Shown here: piece after piece, positions 29,080-39,599 of the stretch
Numbering within the stretch: position 1 is the first letter of the stretch
Layout: each line of letters starts with the position of its first letter
Assembly: GCA_002205965.3 (NCBI GenBank)
Contig: NADL03000094.1
Location: 62,001 to 126,000, forward strand
From: Kappaphycus alvarezii
Taxonomy: Eukaryota > Rhodophyta > Florideophyceae > Gigartinales > Solieriaceae
DNA: 64,000 bases
Reading direction: 5' to 3'
The notes under the pieces: model-generated
What the model was told of the DNA's origin: nothing
Databases searched by the model: none
The model's input: only the letters and a program-made list of their open reading frames with translations
Made by a program: the position numbers and the translations under genes

Positions 29080-30840
29080 AGATCAGCGCCTCATTGACGC
29101 CCTGTGTCACGCGCCGCATGCGTTGCCGTCTATAAATCACTTGTACATGGCTTCTGATCATCGTCGTTTGCGAGTCTGAGGTATATGCAGTTGAAGGTAT
29201 GATAGAAATTGCCCCGTGGAGGGAAGATTTTGAGGAACTGAACGAAAGCGAATTCCTTTGGGTCGAAGTTGGGCATGCTCGAAGACTCCCGCGTAAAACC
29301 AATAAGGGAAACTAGCTTGGAAATACAGACGACTGGGTGGAGTTCAAAGTTCTGGACCCGGCGAAGAGGACATGAGAGAACTTTGGAAGTTTGGAAGGGC
29401 CGAAGGAGGGAACTGCGAAGATTCGTTGAAGGAGGTGTATGGGGTGCTCGTAGGCTAAGAGTTCGTTTCGTTGAGGGAGGCAGTTGTAAAGGGTGGGGAT
29501 GTAATCAGCGAAAATGTAGGCGCAGTTGATAAATGAGATGCGGATATACGAATGAGTGGGGAAACCATGGGTGAAGTTGAGGTTTTCGAGGGAGATCTTG
29601 ATGAATATGGAGAGGGAGTTTATGCAGATATTGGAAATGATGGAGAGGGTGTCTGAGGAACTAGCTTGAAGAAAGATGGATTCCGAGCAAGGTTTGGAGC
29701 GAATTTACCTGTCCCCGGTGGTAAGATCGGAGAAAGGGAGTTGTTTTCGATCACTAACAAAGCCGGGTGAAGAGATCTTGCGACCTGAGCCGATCGATGG
29801 CCGCGATCTACATGAGTCTAGAGACACCAAGATGGAAGTTGTGGAGGGGTTTCAAGGCGAATATGTTGTAAGGGGAGAGGTGCAGGGTGATGTTGAGGAG
29901 GGGGTAAGTCTCGAAGCGAGAGGAGTACTTTGCAAGAAAGAGTAAATGAGGGGCACGGAGGTCGTGTTCCCTCCTGGTGCGGGCGGGCGACTCTGGGCTG
30001 TCGCAATGAGGGCTTGTTCCGAGTCACGGAGGAGAGCAGAGTGGTTCTATTGCTCTGTAAGGGTCTGCTGCTGTGTGTGGGGAGGATGGTCGGGAGAATC
30101 GAGGTGGAGATGGAAGCGTCTGACTGTGCATCTGTGACAGGGGTCCTGGGGGCTTGTTCCATGGAGGATTGCGAGGATTTTCTTTGCCTCTTGGATGTCA
30201 GCGCAGTAGCTGGAAATTACTGGGTGAAATTTTTGGAGGACGCCATGAGCATCCCAGAAGTGAAAGCCGTGAAGATCAGAGGTAAGGATAGGTTGGAGGA
30301 TGTTGGAGATTGCGAGCTGAGTGAGTTCCATTTTCGTTTTGCTGGTGATGCCTGGGGAAGGTTGAGGTATGTGATCGCTATCTGCTCAGGTTAAATTAGG
30401 TTGGAATGAAGTGGGGATGTAGCCGACTAGGGTGAGGTTGCCGGAGATATATTTGCGATGAAAGGAGTCGGAAAAGTTGAGGAGTGTGAGGTGGAGGGGA
30501 TATGATGTGATGGAGGAGCTTTTAAGGGAATTAGATTGCTTTTCGGAGTAGCGCTGGACGAAGCTGATGAAAAAGTCGATTCCTCTAATAAGAATGCTGT
30601 GCCAGAATATATCTTGTTTGGATGACTGCATGATTGTGGACTTGATTGCGGAGATTGCTTGTTTTCCGAGGGCGGCTGCCATTAAGTGAGCGAAAGCGGG
30701 GGAATCCTGAGGCCGTTTGCTAAGAGAAGAGGTGGAAGAAGGTTTGTTGAAGTAAGCTAGGTCCAACCGTTGTTTGAGAACATCTTTTGCGTTCTTCTGG
30801 AAGAAGGTCGAGGAGAAGCGGTGATCGGAGTCCATGATGG
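29080..30840 (-). pseudogene. Minus-strand DNA transposase relic, KDZ/Tnp2-like
   Basis: The plus strand is purine-rich because a protein-like sequence lies on the minus strand. The clearest block (30331-30047) is ILTSDLHGFHFWDAHGVLQKFHPVISSYCADIQEAKKIL...CHRC. This has the 'hPii-sy-aDipEa--l-g-k-g---pChrC' pattern of Tnp2/Plavaka/KDZ-type transposases. Downstream pieces (YIFADYIPTLYNCLPQRNELL, about 29480-29420, and MPNFDPKEFAFVQFLKIFPPRGNFYHTFNCIYLRL, about 29275-29180) and the upstream 150-codon frame 30835-30386 would belong to the same protein. It is broken by several frame changes. Family assignment rests on one block and is tentative. Confidence 0.4.
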
Positions 30841-30969
30841 AGCGGGGGGAAAGCCGGTGAAGCTGACTTGTTGCTTGAAGAGTTTCTTATGGAGTTCAAG
30901 GCACTGTTCTGGGTAGGAGGAGGAATATAGGAGAACTTGGAGAAGGCGGGGTGAATGAGCAAGAAGATG

Positions 30970-31680
30970 GGCTCGTCTGCTTTGTGGAGGCCAAGGAAAG
31001 AGGTGATAGATGAGATGAAGAGGAATACCCGTTCGAAATGGGGAGGGTGAGGGGATCGGGGGAGGAGATGGAGAGACCAGCGCTATTGAAGATGTTGAAA
31101 GAGTCTTCGGTGCGTAGGGAAAGAGCGAAGGTCTTGCTGATAGGAGTCCTCGTCGGCGAGGTGTATGATATTGGAGGGTTTGTTGGAGGAGTTGAGAATG
31201 TTAAGTTGTGAGGTGGATTTCTGGCGCTCGCTGTGTGTAGAGAAGTGAGTGAGGCCGCTGCCGGGGGAGAGGAGGCGTTTCTTGGGGGTGAGAAGATGAT
31301 GGAAATGTCTCTGGTTCCTCTAGATGGCGGGTATGGTGCTTTCCAAGAAGGAACAGCTGGGTAAGCAACAGTGCGGATTGGTGGGAAGGGGAAGGGTGAA
31401 TTGGAGGTAAAGGTGCGTCGCTTGGTGTGTTAGTGTGAGGGGTTCGTAATATGGTGCACGGGGAGGGGATAGTTGGGGAAAGGAATTGGGTTCACGTGAT
31501 AACGACGTGTTGCGGTAGTGCGGGCGTGTTAGCAGGGGTATGTGGGCGTTACATGTTGATGTAAAATCAGATCGTTACAGATAGCCGGAAGATACCACAT
31601 ATTTCACCCTCTAATCTATCTATGCGGTTTATAATCTTCTGTCTCACGAAGACGAAACTACGGAAGGTGAGCTTATGTCC
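30970..31680. other. Purine-rich spacer
   Basis: Continuation of the purine-rich stretch without a readable protein on either strand. Could be the N-terminal or terminal-repeat part of the transposase relic. Confidence 0.3.
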
Positions 31681-31690
31681 CAGTTTTCAA

Positions 31691-31766
31691 AGAACTAAAT
31701 ACACAAATAAACTTAGAATTGATATTGGAAAATATCAGTTCTGAGTTTATTTGTGTATTTAGTTCT
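31691..31766 (+). repeat. 36-bp perfect-stem hairpin with GGAA loop
   Basis: The left arm (31691-31726, starting AGAACTAAATACACAAATAA) pairs along its entire length with the right arm (31731-31766). Only two positions are not Watson-Crick, and both are U:G wobbles if the plus strand is transcribed. The four-base loop GGAA is a GNRA tetraloop. It could be a foldback/MITE core or a small-RNA precursor. No flanking gene helps to decide. Confidence 0.85.
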
Positions 31767-32049
31767 TCAGTGAAATGTCGGTTTCCAAATTTGATCAATT
31801 TCACAAAGTTTCATCCTTTTTTGACCACTAAACAAGTCTCCAGGTCGAGCAGAAACAGTAAAGGAAGGTTTAAGAGACGAAACAGTACTTGAAAATGTAG
31901 AACCAGCCACCGAAGACCACAAATTAGACATCTTCGGCAGTTTTACCCGCCTAGGTCTAGATGGAGGTGGTCTGGGGGTCAGCAGCTAAAGAATGAAAAT
32001 TATTGAAAATTTTTTTATGAAAATGCCTTTATGAGCTTTACTAGATACT

Positions 32050-32470
32050 AGTTCACTCCAAATATTTTGCCAGTAGATTTGTGCGAGGACCTCCCTAAAA
32101 GAGCTCTGAACGCGAAAAGGCAAATCACAGTGGCCGTCGGAGGGAAGACTGAGATTCTTAGTGAGCTAAGGGGTGTGCCTGTAGCATTTCGGTAGCTGTC
32201 AGCTCCACTCCCGTATTTTGCTCTGGAGTTTTCTCTTTCTTAACTTATAATTGTCGCACCCTCAGTGGAGTTTCTCGGAATGGATATCAATATGCGTGAA
32301 AGAGTTCATTACTAGTACAATACCAATGGTAGAGGAAGGTGCAAAATACTCAATGGATGTGTGTCAATCGAGTCCAAAGAAGAAAATGTCAAGCAGCGGA
32401 ATAAGAACCAGTATTATAATCCTTTTGCTGTTGAAATTATTGACGACGACGTTCAAATGTAATCGATGCC
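32050..32470 (+). pseudogene. Gypsy protease relic
   Basis: One frame reads LPVDLCEDLPKRALNAKRQITVAVGGKTEILSELRGVPVAF, then after stops LPYFALEFS and VEFLGMDINMRERV. This is the second half of a gypsy retropepsin and parallels the segment near 13.1-13.25 kb. The catalytic DTG lies outside the readable part. It is an isolated fragment; no RT follows. Confidence 0.45.
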
Positions 32471-32479
32471 ACCGTTAAG

Positions 32480-33600
32480 GAAGAAAAATATGTCTTTTAA
32501 AAACATATATTCACCAGGATCAGAAGATATTGATTAAACTATTGATATAGGGTATGGTAATTTCGAATGGATATTAAAAGAAGGTAAAACTGAAGTAATT
32601 TCAACCAATGTGGTCACATCATTTTTCATCCATATCGTGACAAAATGGAAGCTGGTGAGCGAAAATTTGCCTCAGATAAATTTGGTACATGTGCAACAAC
32701 TATCGGAACTATAAAACCTTCAATGCGTAATGTTTTACAGAGTTTCAGTTAGGATTGGGAAATTTTCGTACTCGTAATTTTTCGGATATACAAGGAAATG
32801 TAGGAAGAAAGGGTTTCTTTTTGAGTTTTTAATCCGAAACTTATGCTAATGGAGGTCTCATATACTACCTGATATCAAGTGACGAGGAAGCTTGAACTCA
32901 GATGCTAGAGTCCTCGAGCTGGAACGGACGCTGACGAAGCGAGTGCTTCTCCCAGCTCAAAAGAAACAAAGGGAGCAAGGATTTCGTAGTTGGTACCCTA
33001 ATAATATTTCAGAGGCAACTAATGGCGGTAACATTTGTAACACCTAAGTTGTTGGCCTGTATGTGGTCGTGGAGTAAGAGCATTTCTTGTGTAAATTGAA
33101 TTGTCCAACAAAGGGTAACGCGTCTGTCCATCCATATGCGACGCTTAAATTAATATAATTCTCTCTCTTGATGTCTTCAGAAGCACAAAAGGTGGAAAAA
33201 GAAACATTCAACAATGATTTCAGTGTTTTTCTTTGCAGTATGTACCGCCTAATTTGTCATGAAGCACGTAGTTTCACAATTGTTTTCGCAGTTATAGTGT
33301 TTACGTCATATTTTTTCCGGAGTATTATGTTTCTTGACCAAATTCTGGGTGATAGCTCAATCATTCGATAAATGATGATTGACTTCGAGTGAATATGTAT
33401 CGTTGAATCCAAGAATGTTGATACGCTACCTGACAGAAAGTACTGAATCCTATTGTCGTACAGCGCCGGCCATCTAATAATTTTGGCCATTTGAGGATAT
33501 GTGAATCAATAAAATTCAATCAAATAATTAGTCCGACGCTACCTAAGATCCGTAAAAGAGAGAAAATGGGACCTTATTTGAACATTTACCGTAGGTAGGC
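32480..33600. other. Spacer, no recognised gene
   Basis: Short frames only (for example 33168-33371, plus strand, 67 codons with a hydrophobic segment). No domain or RNA gene seen. Confidence 0.35.
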
Positions 33601-33617
33601 CTGTTACCATGTGATCG

Positions 33618-34430
33618 GTGCCAGATCTACAGGAGGAAAGCGGACAATTTAAGCATAATGCACGAGCTCTCCGTACGGGACTCCAAAATCGTCATCAGCG
33701 AAGCTTACAACCAAGAATAAACCATGATGCATTTACGGAGAATAGCTCTCCAGCTGGCGCTCAAACAACGCATACTCAACTGCATTTGCATCGCGCCATT
33801 CGGAAAGCGGTGGGTAATGACGAGGCATATATTGAGATGCTGAAGAAAGAGCCTGTGCTCTTTGCTGCTCTGCTCTACACGTTGTGGGCGAAAATTTGCC
33901 GTCCTCACTATTACCCCCACAACTGATCTACAGACATCCTGATCCCGGTCCACAACAACGGGGTTAAACATACTCCAGCGAACTACGGCACACTTTTCTT
34001 TTATGGGGCTGCAGGAAAGCCATCAAATTCCTTCCTATCCGACCCCAAAACATTCCACCCAATTTAGTTTGGCTTCTAAAGAAGAATAGGCCCCCCCATT
34101 TCACTCCCTCATCGCCGCGGAAGCAGCAATAGAACAAACTAATCGCTGGCTCGCCAACCTGGATATGGTAAAGGCCTATGACCGAGTCAAACGCCACTTA
34201 TCCTACAGGAATGCGGAAGCCTCCTCCACTAGTCCGACCCTGAATCAACGAATAACAACGCTGGACATCCACCAACGCATGAACCGGGCACCAATATAAG
34301 CACAGTGATCACCCAGGACCCTGCTCACCCACATATACCACTCACAAGACAATCGAATGCAATCAATTAATCTGACATGGCACCTCTCTTCGAGATGAAA
34401 ATATCCCACTAGGTATTCACACCGATGCGA
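33618..34430 (+). pseudogene. LINE (non-LTR) reverse transcriptase relic
   Basis: The blocks LLYTLWAKICRPHYYPHN, LIPVHNNGVKHTPANYGTLFF and AAIEQTNRWLANLDMVKAYDRVKRHL appear in order. They correspond to the 'iP-i-KKG-k--p-nYRPI' entry and the first catalytic block of LINE RT (the Asp in LDMVKAYD, about 34159-34188). The YADD half is missing because the unclassified repeat copy A starts at about 34455. Frame changes and stops are present. Confidence 0.6.
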
Positions 34431-34641
34431 CCATGAAGAGGGAAAATAGTACTAAACAATGTATTTTTATAAAAACGGTCCTCTCTGTAAGAAAGAGGTC
34501 TTCTCCACAAACTTTTTTCTTCTCCATCCCTGACCTCTGCGTTTCCAAAACAACTCTTCCCACCTATTTTCTTCTAAGAACAAATTCATGAAACAAATTC
34601 CCCTACGAATCCACATTCACTGTACAACTCAATTTTACGCA

Positions 34642-34839
34642 TTATCTCTGAGTATTATGGTACTCGTTTTTCAAAAATAAATCTTCCGACTCGTGGTCCG
34701 CTTCTTCCTCCGAATCAACTTCCGATATTTTATCAAGCAGTTTTTTTACTGCTCTGATAGTTTGCAAGTCAAAGCTGCAGAATTGCCTTACACTTTTCAT
34801 TTCGTCCAATGTCGTGAAAGATCTCAAAGACATTGGCAT
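34642..34839 (-). CDS. Small conserved protein of the two-gene repeat (copy A)
   Basis: A 65-residue frame starting MPMSLRSFTTL. Its second half (AVKKLLDKISEVDSEEEADHESEDLF) is conserved in copy B (45.84-46.05 kb: NNLLGKIPELNLKNEGDYDSKDFF) and copy E (27.9 kb: NLLYKMPELSLEKGKDHVWRGFF). The shared core is LL-x-K-[IM]-[PS]-E-[LV] followed by an acidic stretch. This is the only copy read without a frame break. I recognise no domain; there is no signal peptide or membrane segment. Confidence 0.45.
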   Translation of the reverse strand: MPMSLRSFTTLDEMKSVRQFCSFDLQTIRAVKKLLDKISEVDSEEEADHESEDLFLKNEYHNTQR

Positions 34840-34920
34840 AATTAAAGTTCGACATCAACGTCGTTGAAGCAAACCCCCGCCGTCGACCACCTCATGGGCT
34901 CACGCCCCTTTTAAATCAAC
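34840..34920. promoter_or_regulatory. Divergent promoter with TCAACG-T-CGTTGA palindrome (copy A)
   Basis: The 81 bp between the two start codons contain a 13-bp palindrome TCAACGTCGTTGA (34855-34867) close to an ATTAAAG box. The palindrome is identical in copy B (46063-46075), and a variant (TCGACGTCGTTGA on the minus strand, with TATTTAAA beside it) is in copy C at 47425-47437. Its conservation across copies suggests a binding site serving both genes. Confidence 0.45.
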
Positions 34921-35365
34921 ATGACCAATCTCCGCCCGTCCCTCACTATCGCCAAGTCTTCCAGAGCCCGCTGCCCCCTCAACGACCTGGCCTTGATGGC
35001 AATGGACCAACTGACTGTGACCACTATTGTAGAAGAATGGACTGGGAACGCGTTCGGAGTGGGTCTGCCGGCACTTCTTCGGGGAGGCAGAGGAGGTAGA
35101 GGAAGAGGAGGTAGAAGCGGAAGATGCTGAAGATGAAGTAGAAGGATCGGAAGGTGAGTAGGACTAAGTGGACCCGTGATAGCCACTAGTGTACAATGGT
35201 GGGGGAGCTGCTGTGGATGACGGAGGAGAGATGGAGTAATCAATATTTTATGACACTTTTTGCGCGAATTAAGAGTATTTTGAAGGAATTCATTGGGAAT
35301 ATGGATATTTAGGAGGAATTGCTTGCCTCTGCTCTCGAGGACAAATATTTTAAGGATAAAAGATA
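34921..35365 (+). pseudogene. Acidic protein of the two-gene repeat (copy A), broken
   Basis: Starts MTNLRPSLTIAKSSRA, like copies B and C (MTSLRQSL..., MTNLRPSL...). The shared block PT-x(2)-[YC]-D-x-Y-x-RRM appears in a second frame (DCDHYCRRMDWE), and the acidic region follows in further frames. The C-terminal block SILKEFIGNMDI*EELLASALEDKYF matches RMDILEEFFGSDPENGKLEDQI of the 59.3 kb copy. One internal stop and at least two frame changes. Confidence 0.4.
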
Positions 35366-35799
35366 GATATTTATCCTGAAAGTACCTGCTTTTAGTCTTG
35401 CTCGTTCACACCATTTCATTTGATGTATTTGGTGGTACTTAGTATGTTTGTTTGGGACTTTTGGTTTAGCCGGAACGTCTGTATCAGCTGAGCGAACTGG
35501 TTCCTGTTGTGGAATTCAAGCAAGTTTGCAGAAAACTTCAAGTCAAGTCCCAGTAGTTAGGAAGTTGAGCGTCAGCTTCAGACCCAGGAACAGTTTTTAT
35601 TACGCTGGTCACAGAGCAAAACTATGAGACCCTGCCCTTTCTTTAATCTATTTTAGCCCTCTTACCTGTCGTCCTTACCAACCTATTTCTGTTCGATCAA
35701 CTATACGACGGTAGCACTTTTGTCGCTTACAACACCTCCTTCTTGGAGTAATTGGTTCTGAGCATCTCTTATTCTGACGATTTATCCCTATCAAAAGGC

Positions 35800-36130
35800 C
35801 CTCGTTCCCTCCTACAAGCAACGCCCCTCACTCCTGATATGTCCCTTGCCTGCCTGACTATGTCTTCCCGCATTCTTTCGCAGCATTTACCTATATGTAG
35901 GTATCTTGCTGCGCTACCTTTACTACCTCAACTGAGTCGAACTATACATGCAGCGGCAATTATTCGCAACCTATCTTCGCTCGAGAGAACTTTCAATACC
36001 ACCCACTTACCGAGCCTGTGAGCCATCCTCCAAATTCCTGATCTCACCAGTATGCTGCAAAAAAAAGCTTCAAAGTTCCTATCCAAGCTAGGCCAACACC
36101 CAGGCAGGCAAATGAAAACAGAAGACGCCA
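35800..36130 (+). other. Possible LINE C-terminal fragment
   Basis: A frame reads SSRILSQHLPICRYLAALPLLPQLSRTIHAAAIIRNLSSLERTF. This has the composition of the region after the RT domain in LINEs, and it lies on the far side of copy A from the LINE RT relic. The assignment rests on position and composition only. Confidence 0.25.
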
Positions 36131-36139
36131 GCAGTCCAT

Positions 36140-39100
36140 GCATTAACCTACATCACACCTTGCGGATGAAACCCTGTACTCCACAAAACACTCACACACC
36201 CAGCCCCGACACGTTCAATCCAACTTTAATTCTCCGTCTACAACCCGCCATAGCCCCTCATGTCGCCCTAACGTCGCTTCTCACCCCGCCACGAACCTGC
36301 CATGACACGAATTGGATCTTTCCCATCTCTCTTCACATCTAACATCTTCAGGAGACACCCGCACCGTCTCGCACTTCGCTGGTTTTTGCACTCATTCAAC
36401 ATCATCTATTGCCTACCATTACGCACCAAAAAATACTCTACGGACCTTGGATCTCCTCTGGAACAACGCGTTCAGCGAAAAACATCTCTTAAATTTACGT
36501 GACGCCATAACCCTACTATATTCTCTCCGTTCACCCCTACCTCACTTGTTACCGCCGCTATTCAAACTAAGTCTTAATTCAGAAGCTTGTAGGTATCGTC
36601 CCCTTCATATTCTATTCGGAGTGGAAAGGGCCGAATTTATAAAAATAAAGTTTATTGCTGTCTTAAATCAGACTCAAGCTACCGTTAAACTCTACTTTAC
36701 GAAACGTTAACTCAATTTGCCTGTGTAGCTTGTTACTATATCGTCCCTGAACATTTTGGCGCCTAGTGGAAATATCCTCGCCAACTGAATATAGCCGCTT
36801 TAAAATCGCTTTTGCTGAGTGTAATCTTCTGAGCGCAAAGGATGCCTCTGAATGTGAATATCTGACAGCGGTATGCAAAGGCGAAAAACGAGATCAATAA
36901 CTCTATTCTGTTCACCACCACTTATTCCCGACTACCAACTACATTAAGCAAACCACCCGAAGACGCTTTTAACGATAATACGATCAGAAGACGTTTTTGT
37001 TTGCAGTCTCTTCCAAAATTAAATTATGCCTCATTTTTCGGAATCAATTCCCAACTTTACCTCCCCGTAGTACCCATTATCCATTAAAAATACACACGTT
37101 TAAGGAACTCACCGCAAAAGGGACCAGTGTCAGCAATTTCTCTCTCGTATCTTGTCTTATTGATAGCGCCTATTTGGAAGTGAATAATCCGCTTTTTTAA
37201 ATCAGCCAACGGCAAAAGTCAGTGCTTCGAGCAGTTAGAGCCTTTCTGTTTACCACAGAAACTTCAACTTTGAAGTCCTATAGCTTCTGCTTACCGCTAA
37301 AACCTTCCCTCCCTGTATGTTTCCATTTGACCTATCACTTGTTGAAAAGTTACATCAGTCTCATGTCTAGCAGTAGGTTATTACTTAAAGTTGGGACCGT
37401 CTTAAAGCATCTGAAAAAAAACGAAAAAGGATCAATTACCGTCAATAAATTCTTCAAAAAGAGTATCACTGATCAACTCCATGATTTCTGTCACCATTTC
37501 TCCGAACGTTGGGCTTTTCAGGCTGAGAATTTTCGCAAGAATCTCCTACTTTCAAGGTTGTGAAAAGCATAAAAATATGTGCTCTATTCTATAATTACCC
37601 ATTCAATCAGGGTCTGCAATATAGCTTTCGTTGATAATTGGCTTCGCGCTTCCCCAAATATTGTTTAACTCTGAACAGTTGAAGCCTTTCATATCTTACA
37701 TGACTTTGCCGCCGTCTGCTTTACAAGAGGTGTAGAAAACTAGAAAATGGTAACCTCTTCGTCAGTAGCAAAGTCGCTGTTGCTGCCGTCAAATAAATGT
37801 AGCCATGCTTGCCGCTCTGCAGCAGAGTATGCTAGAATATGTTAGGAATCTTCTTCTTGTCGTTGGGTTGGAACAAGAGCGGATGTTTCAGAAATTTTTG
37901 TATGCACTGTTGAGGACATTTTAGCAGAGAGACCGGGAAAGGATGTATAAGTCAAGTGGGTTATATCGTAAGAGGTTGGAAAAGAGTTTTTGTGATTGAA
38001 GGTATTCGCAGTGCCTATATTTAAACTATATTCTGAAAAAAGATTAGGCTTTTTGTAAATGACTAAGTTGTTGACAAAGGGAGCAGGTTTATTAAAGTTT
38101 GCTTTCATTTTCAGTTGATTCTATGGTCTGTGCGGTACCCCTCTAAGTCCTACTGTACAAAATAATTGTCTTATTCTAAATAATTTTTCTTTTGTGTTTG
38201 AATTGATCATATGATATGATCAACAGTGTTTAAAGGGCAACTTCTTTATACCAGTAATGTACTGTACAGTATTCGCTATCTCATAGTATAAGCCATATAT
38301 GGTATAGGAGCCTAATGTGTCGAACGCCGCATGTCTGCTGACAAGTGTCGCAGCAACTTTTAAGTCGTCGTTCCATAGCGAGCCCATTTCCACCGTAATG
38401 TTTTCTCCGCAGCTACCGCACTGTATAGGCTAAAGGGAATTTCGCCCTAAGTTACAGTCGCAGTAAAGTAACTGTTAAGGGCGCGAAGGGGTTAGACTGT
38501 CCTGTCGCGCGCTGGTGAGAATTCGATAGGGGTGGAGAGCCGGTAAGAAGGGAGAGGGGGATGAAAAGGAGAGAAGGTTGGTGGAGAAGGGCGAGATACT
38601 CTTTATTTGGTTGCTAGGGTACCGTACCTCCCTTGTTTCTAGGTAGTCGCCCTTCATAGATAATAAATATTCTAAAATACCCCACAGTACAGTGCACCAC
38701 TTCTGTTCCTCAGAAACTTCTAGAAGCCCCGTGTATGGTTGGACAATGGCAGGGGGGGACACAATACTGTACAGTGCGAGGTGCGTCCGAGTATAGTACT
38801 TTTACATTCACTTCTCTTCCCCTTACCCTTGCCACGCCCGCCTGCACCCACGAACCTGACGACTCGCGCACCATTTTATCCATCATTCGGTACTTTATCG
38901 CTAATACAACACCACCATCTCCCGCTACAGCAGTTACCCAAACGTTTCCCCGTTTAGGATAACAAATCGTGACGGCCCGAATCTACAAGAGTTTGGGGGG
39001 ATATGGGCGCCAGATATCAAACGTGTAGCTCTCATGAGTTGGACAATTATGATCCGTTCATCTTGACATTTCAGCTCAATGGCTGACGCCCATTAACTTG

Positions 39101-39230
39101 GAGCGCACCCTTGTTCGTTCAGGTAGAGTTCCAAACTGAGTAGGTTGACGTACTGTGTGTGACTGATAGAATGGCCTTCGCCAAAAAAAGAGCAGAAAAC
39201 AGATAAAAGTACTGTTGCCTTGGGTTTAAA
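36140..39230. other. AT-rich spacer, no recognised gene
   Basis: Several frames of 60-130 codons (36312-36710; 37222-37563; 38475-38762 on the minus strand) are open but match nothing I know. GTACAGTAC palindromes occur near 38255-38272, 38688 and 38765. About 3 kb is left unexplained. Confidence 0.35.
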
Positions 39231-39239
39231 TTGAATTTT

Positions 39240-39278
39240 CCCTAGTGTCCAGAGGACAATTGTACTCATATGAGTCCA
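39240..39278 (+). repeat. Left terminal inverted repeat of piggyBac
   Basis: CCCTAGTGTCCARAGGACAA followed by the ACTCATATGAGT palindrome, matched in reverse orientation at 41990-42054. Confidence 0.75.
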
Positions 39279-39599
39279 TATTTCTAACGACTAGATTTTA
39301 TACAAAAAATTAACATAATGATACCATTAGCTTTTCACTATATCTAGTCGCACCCTTAGGTAGTCAACCGTGCAAAACTTCGGAGTTTACTCCTCAACTG
39401 TTCATTCGACCACACAACAAGTTTGTCAACATCGAAAAATTTAACCAAAAATGACGAATCCAAATGACCCCCGTCAACAGCCCGGAAACCTTGTCAACAC
39501 TCGCGCAACCCTTGTCACGTCAGCGGGCTGAGTGTAAGCGACTATTCGGTTCCCTTTGGAGAAGTAAGCGCGTCAACGGACCGTGGTCGGCATCGAAGT

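Larger units (their letters stand above)
34455..35800. repeat. Unclassified two-gene repeat, copy A
   Basis: Complete-looking unit: left flank (from ACGGTCCTCTCTGTAAGAAA), small minus-strand gene (34839-34642), divergent promoter (34840-34920), acidic plus-strand gene (34921-35365) and a conserved tail (about 35390-35800). The left flank matches copy B at 45655. The tail matches copies near 46.4-47.3, 60.05 and 62.3 kb. No terminal inverted repeats or target duplication were found. It lies between the LINE RT fragment and a possible LINE end, so it may have inserted into the LINE. Confidence 0.6.

Noticed and set aside
29269..30394. Plus-strand Arg/Gly/Val-rich reading frames
   Set aside because: Low-complexity shadows of the minus-strand transposase-like sequence.
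35752..35800. YSDDLSLS as a LINE reverse transcriptase YADD box
   Set aside because: The same bases occur in the non-coding tails at 60.35 kb (SPDDLFLS) and 46.9 kb (SPDNLPLS), where no RT is present, so it belongs to the repeat tail.
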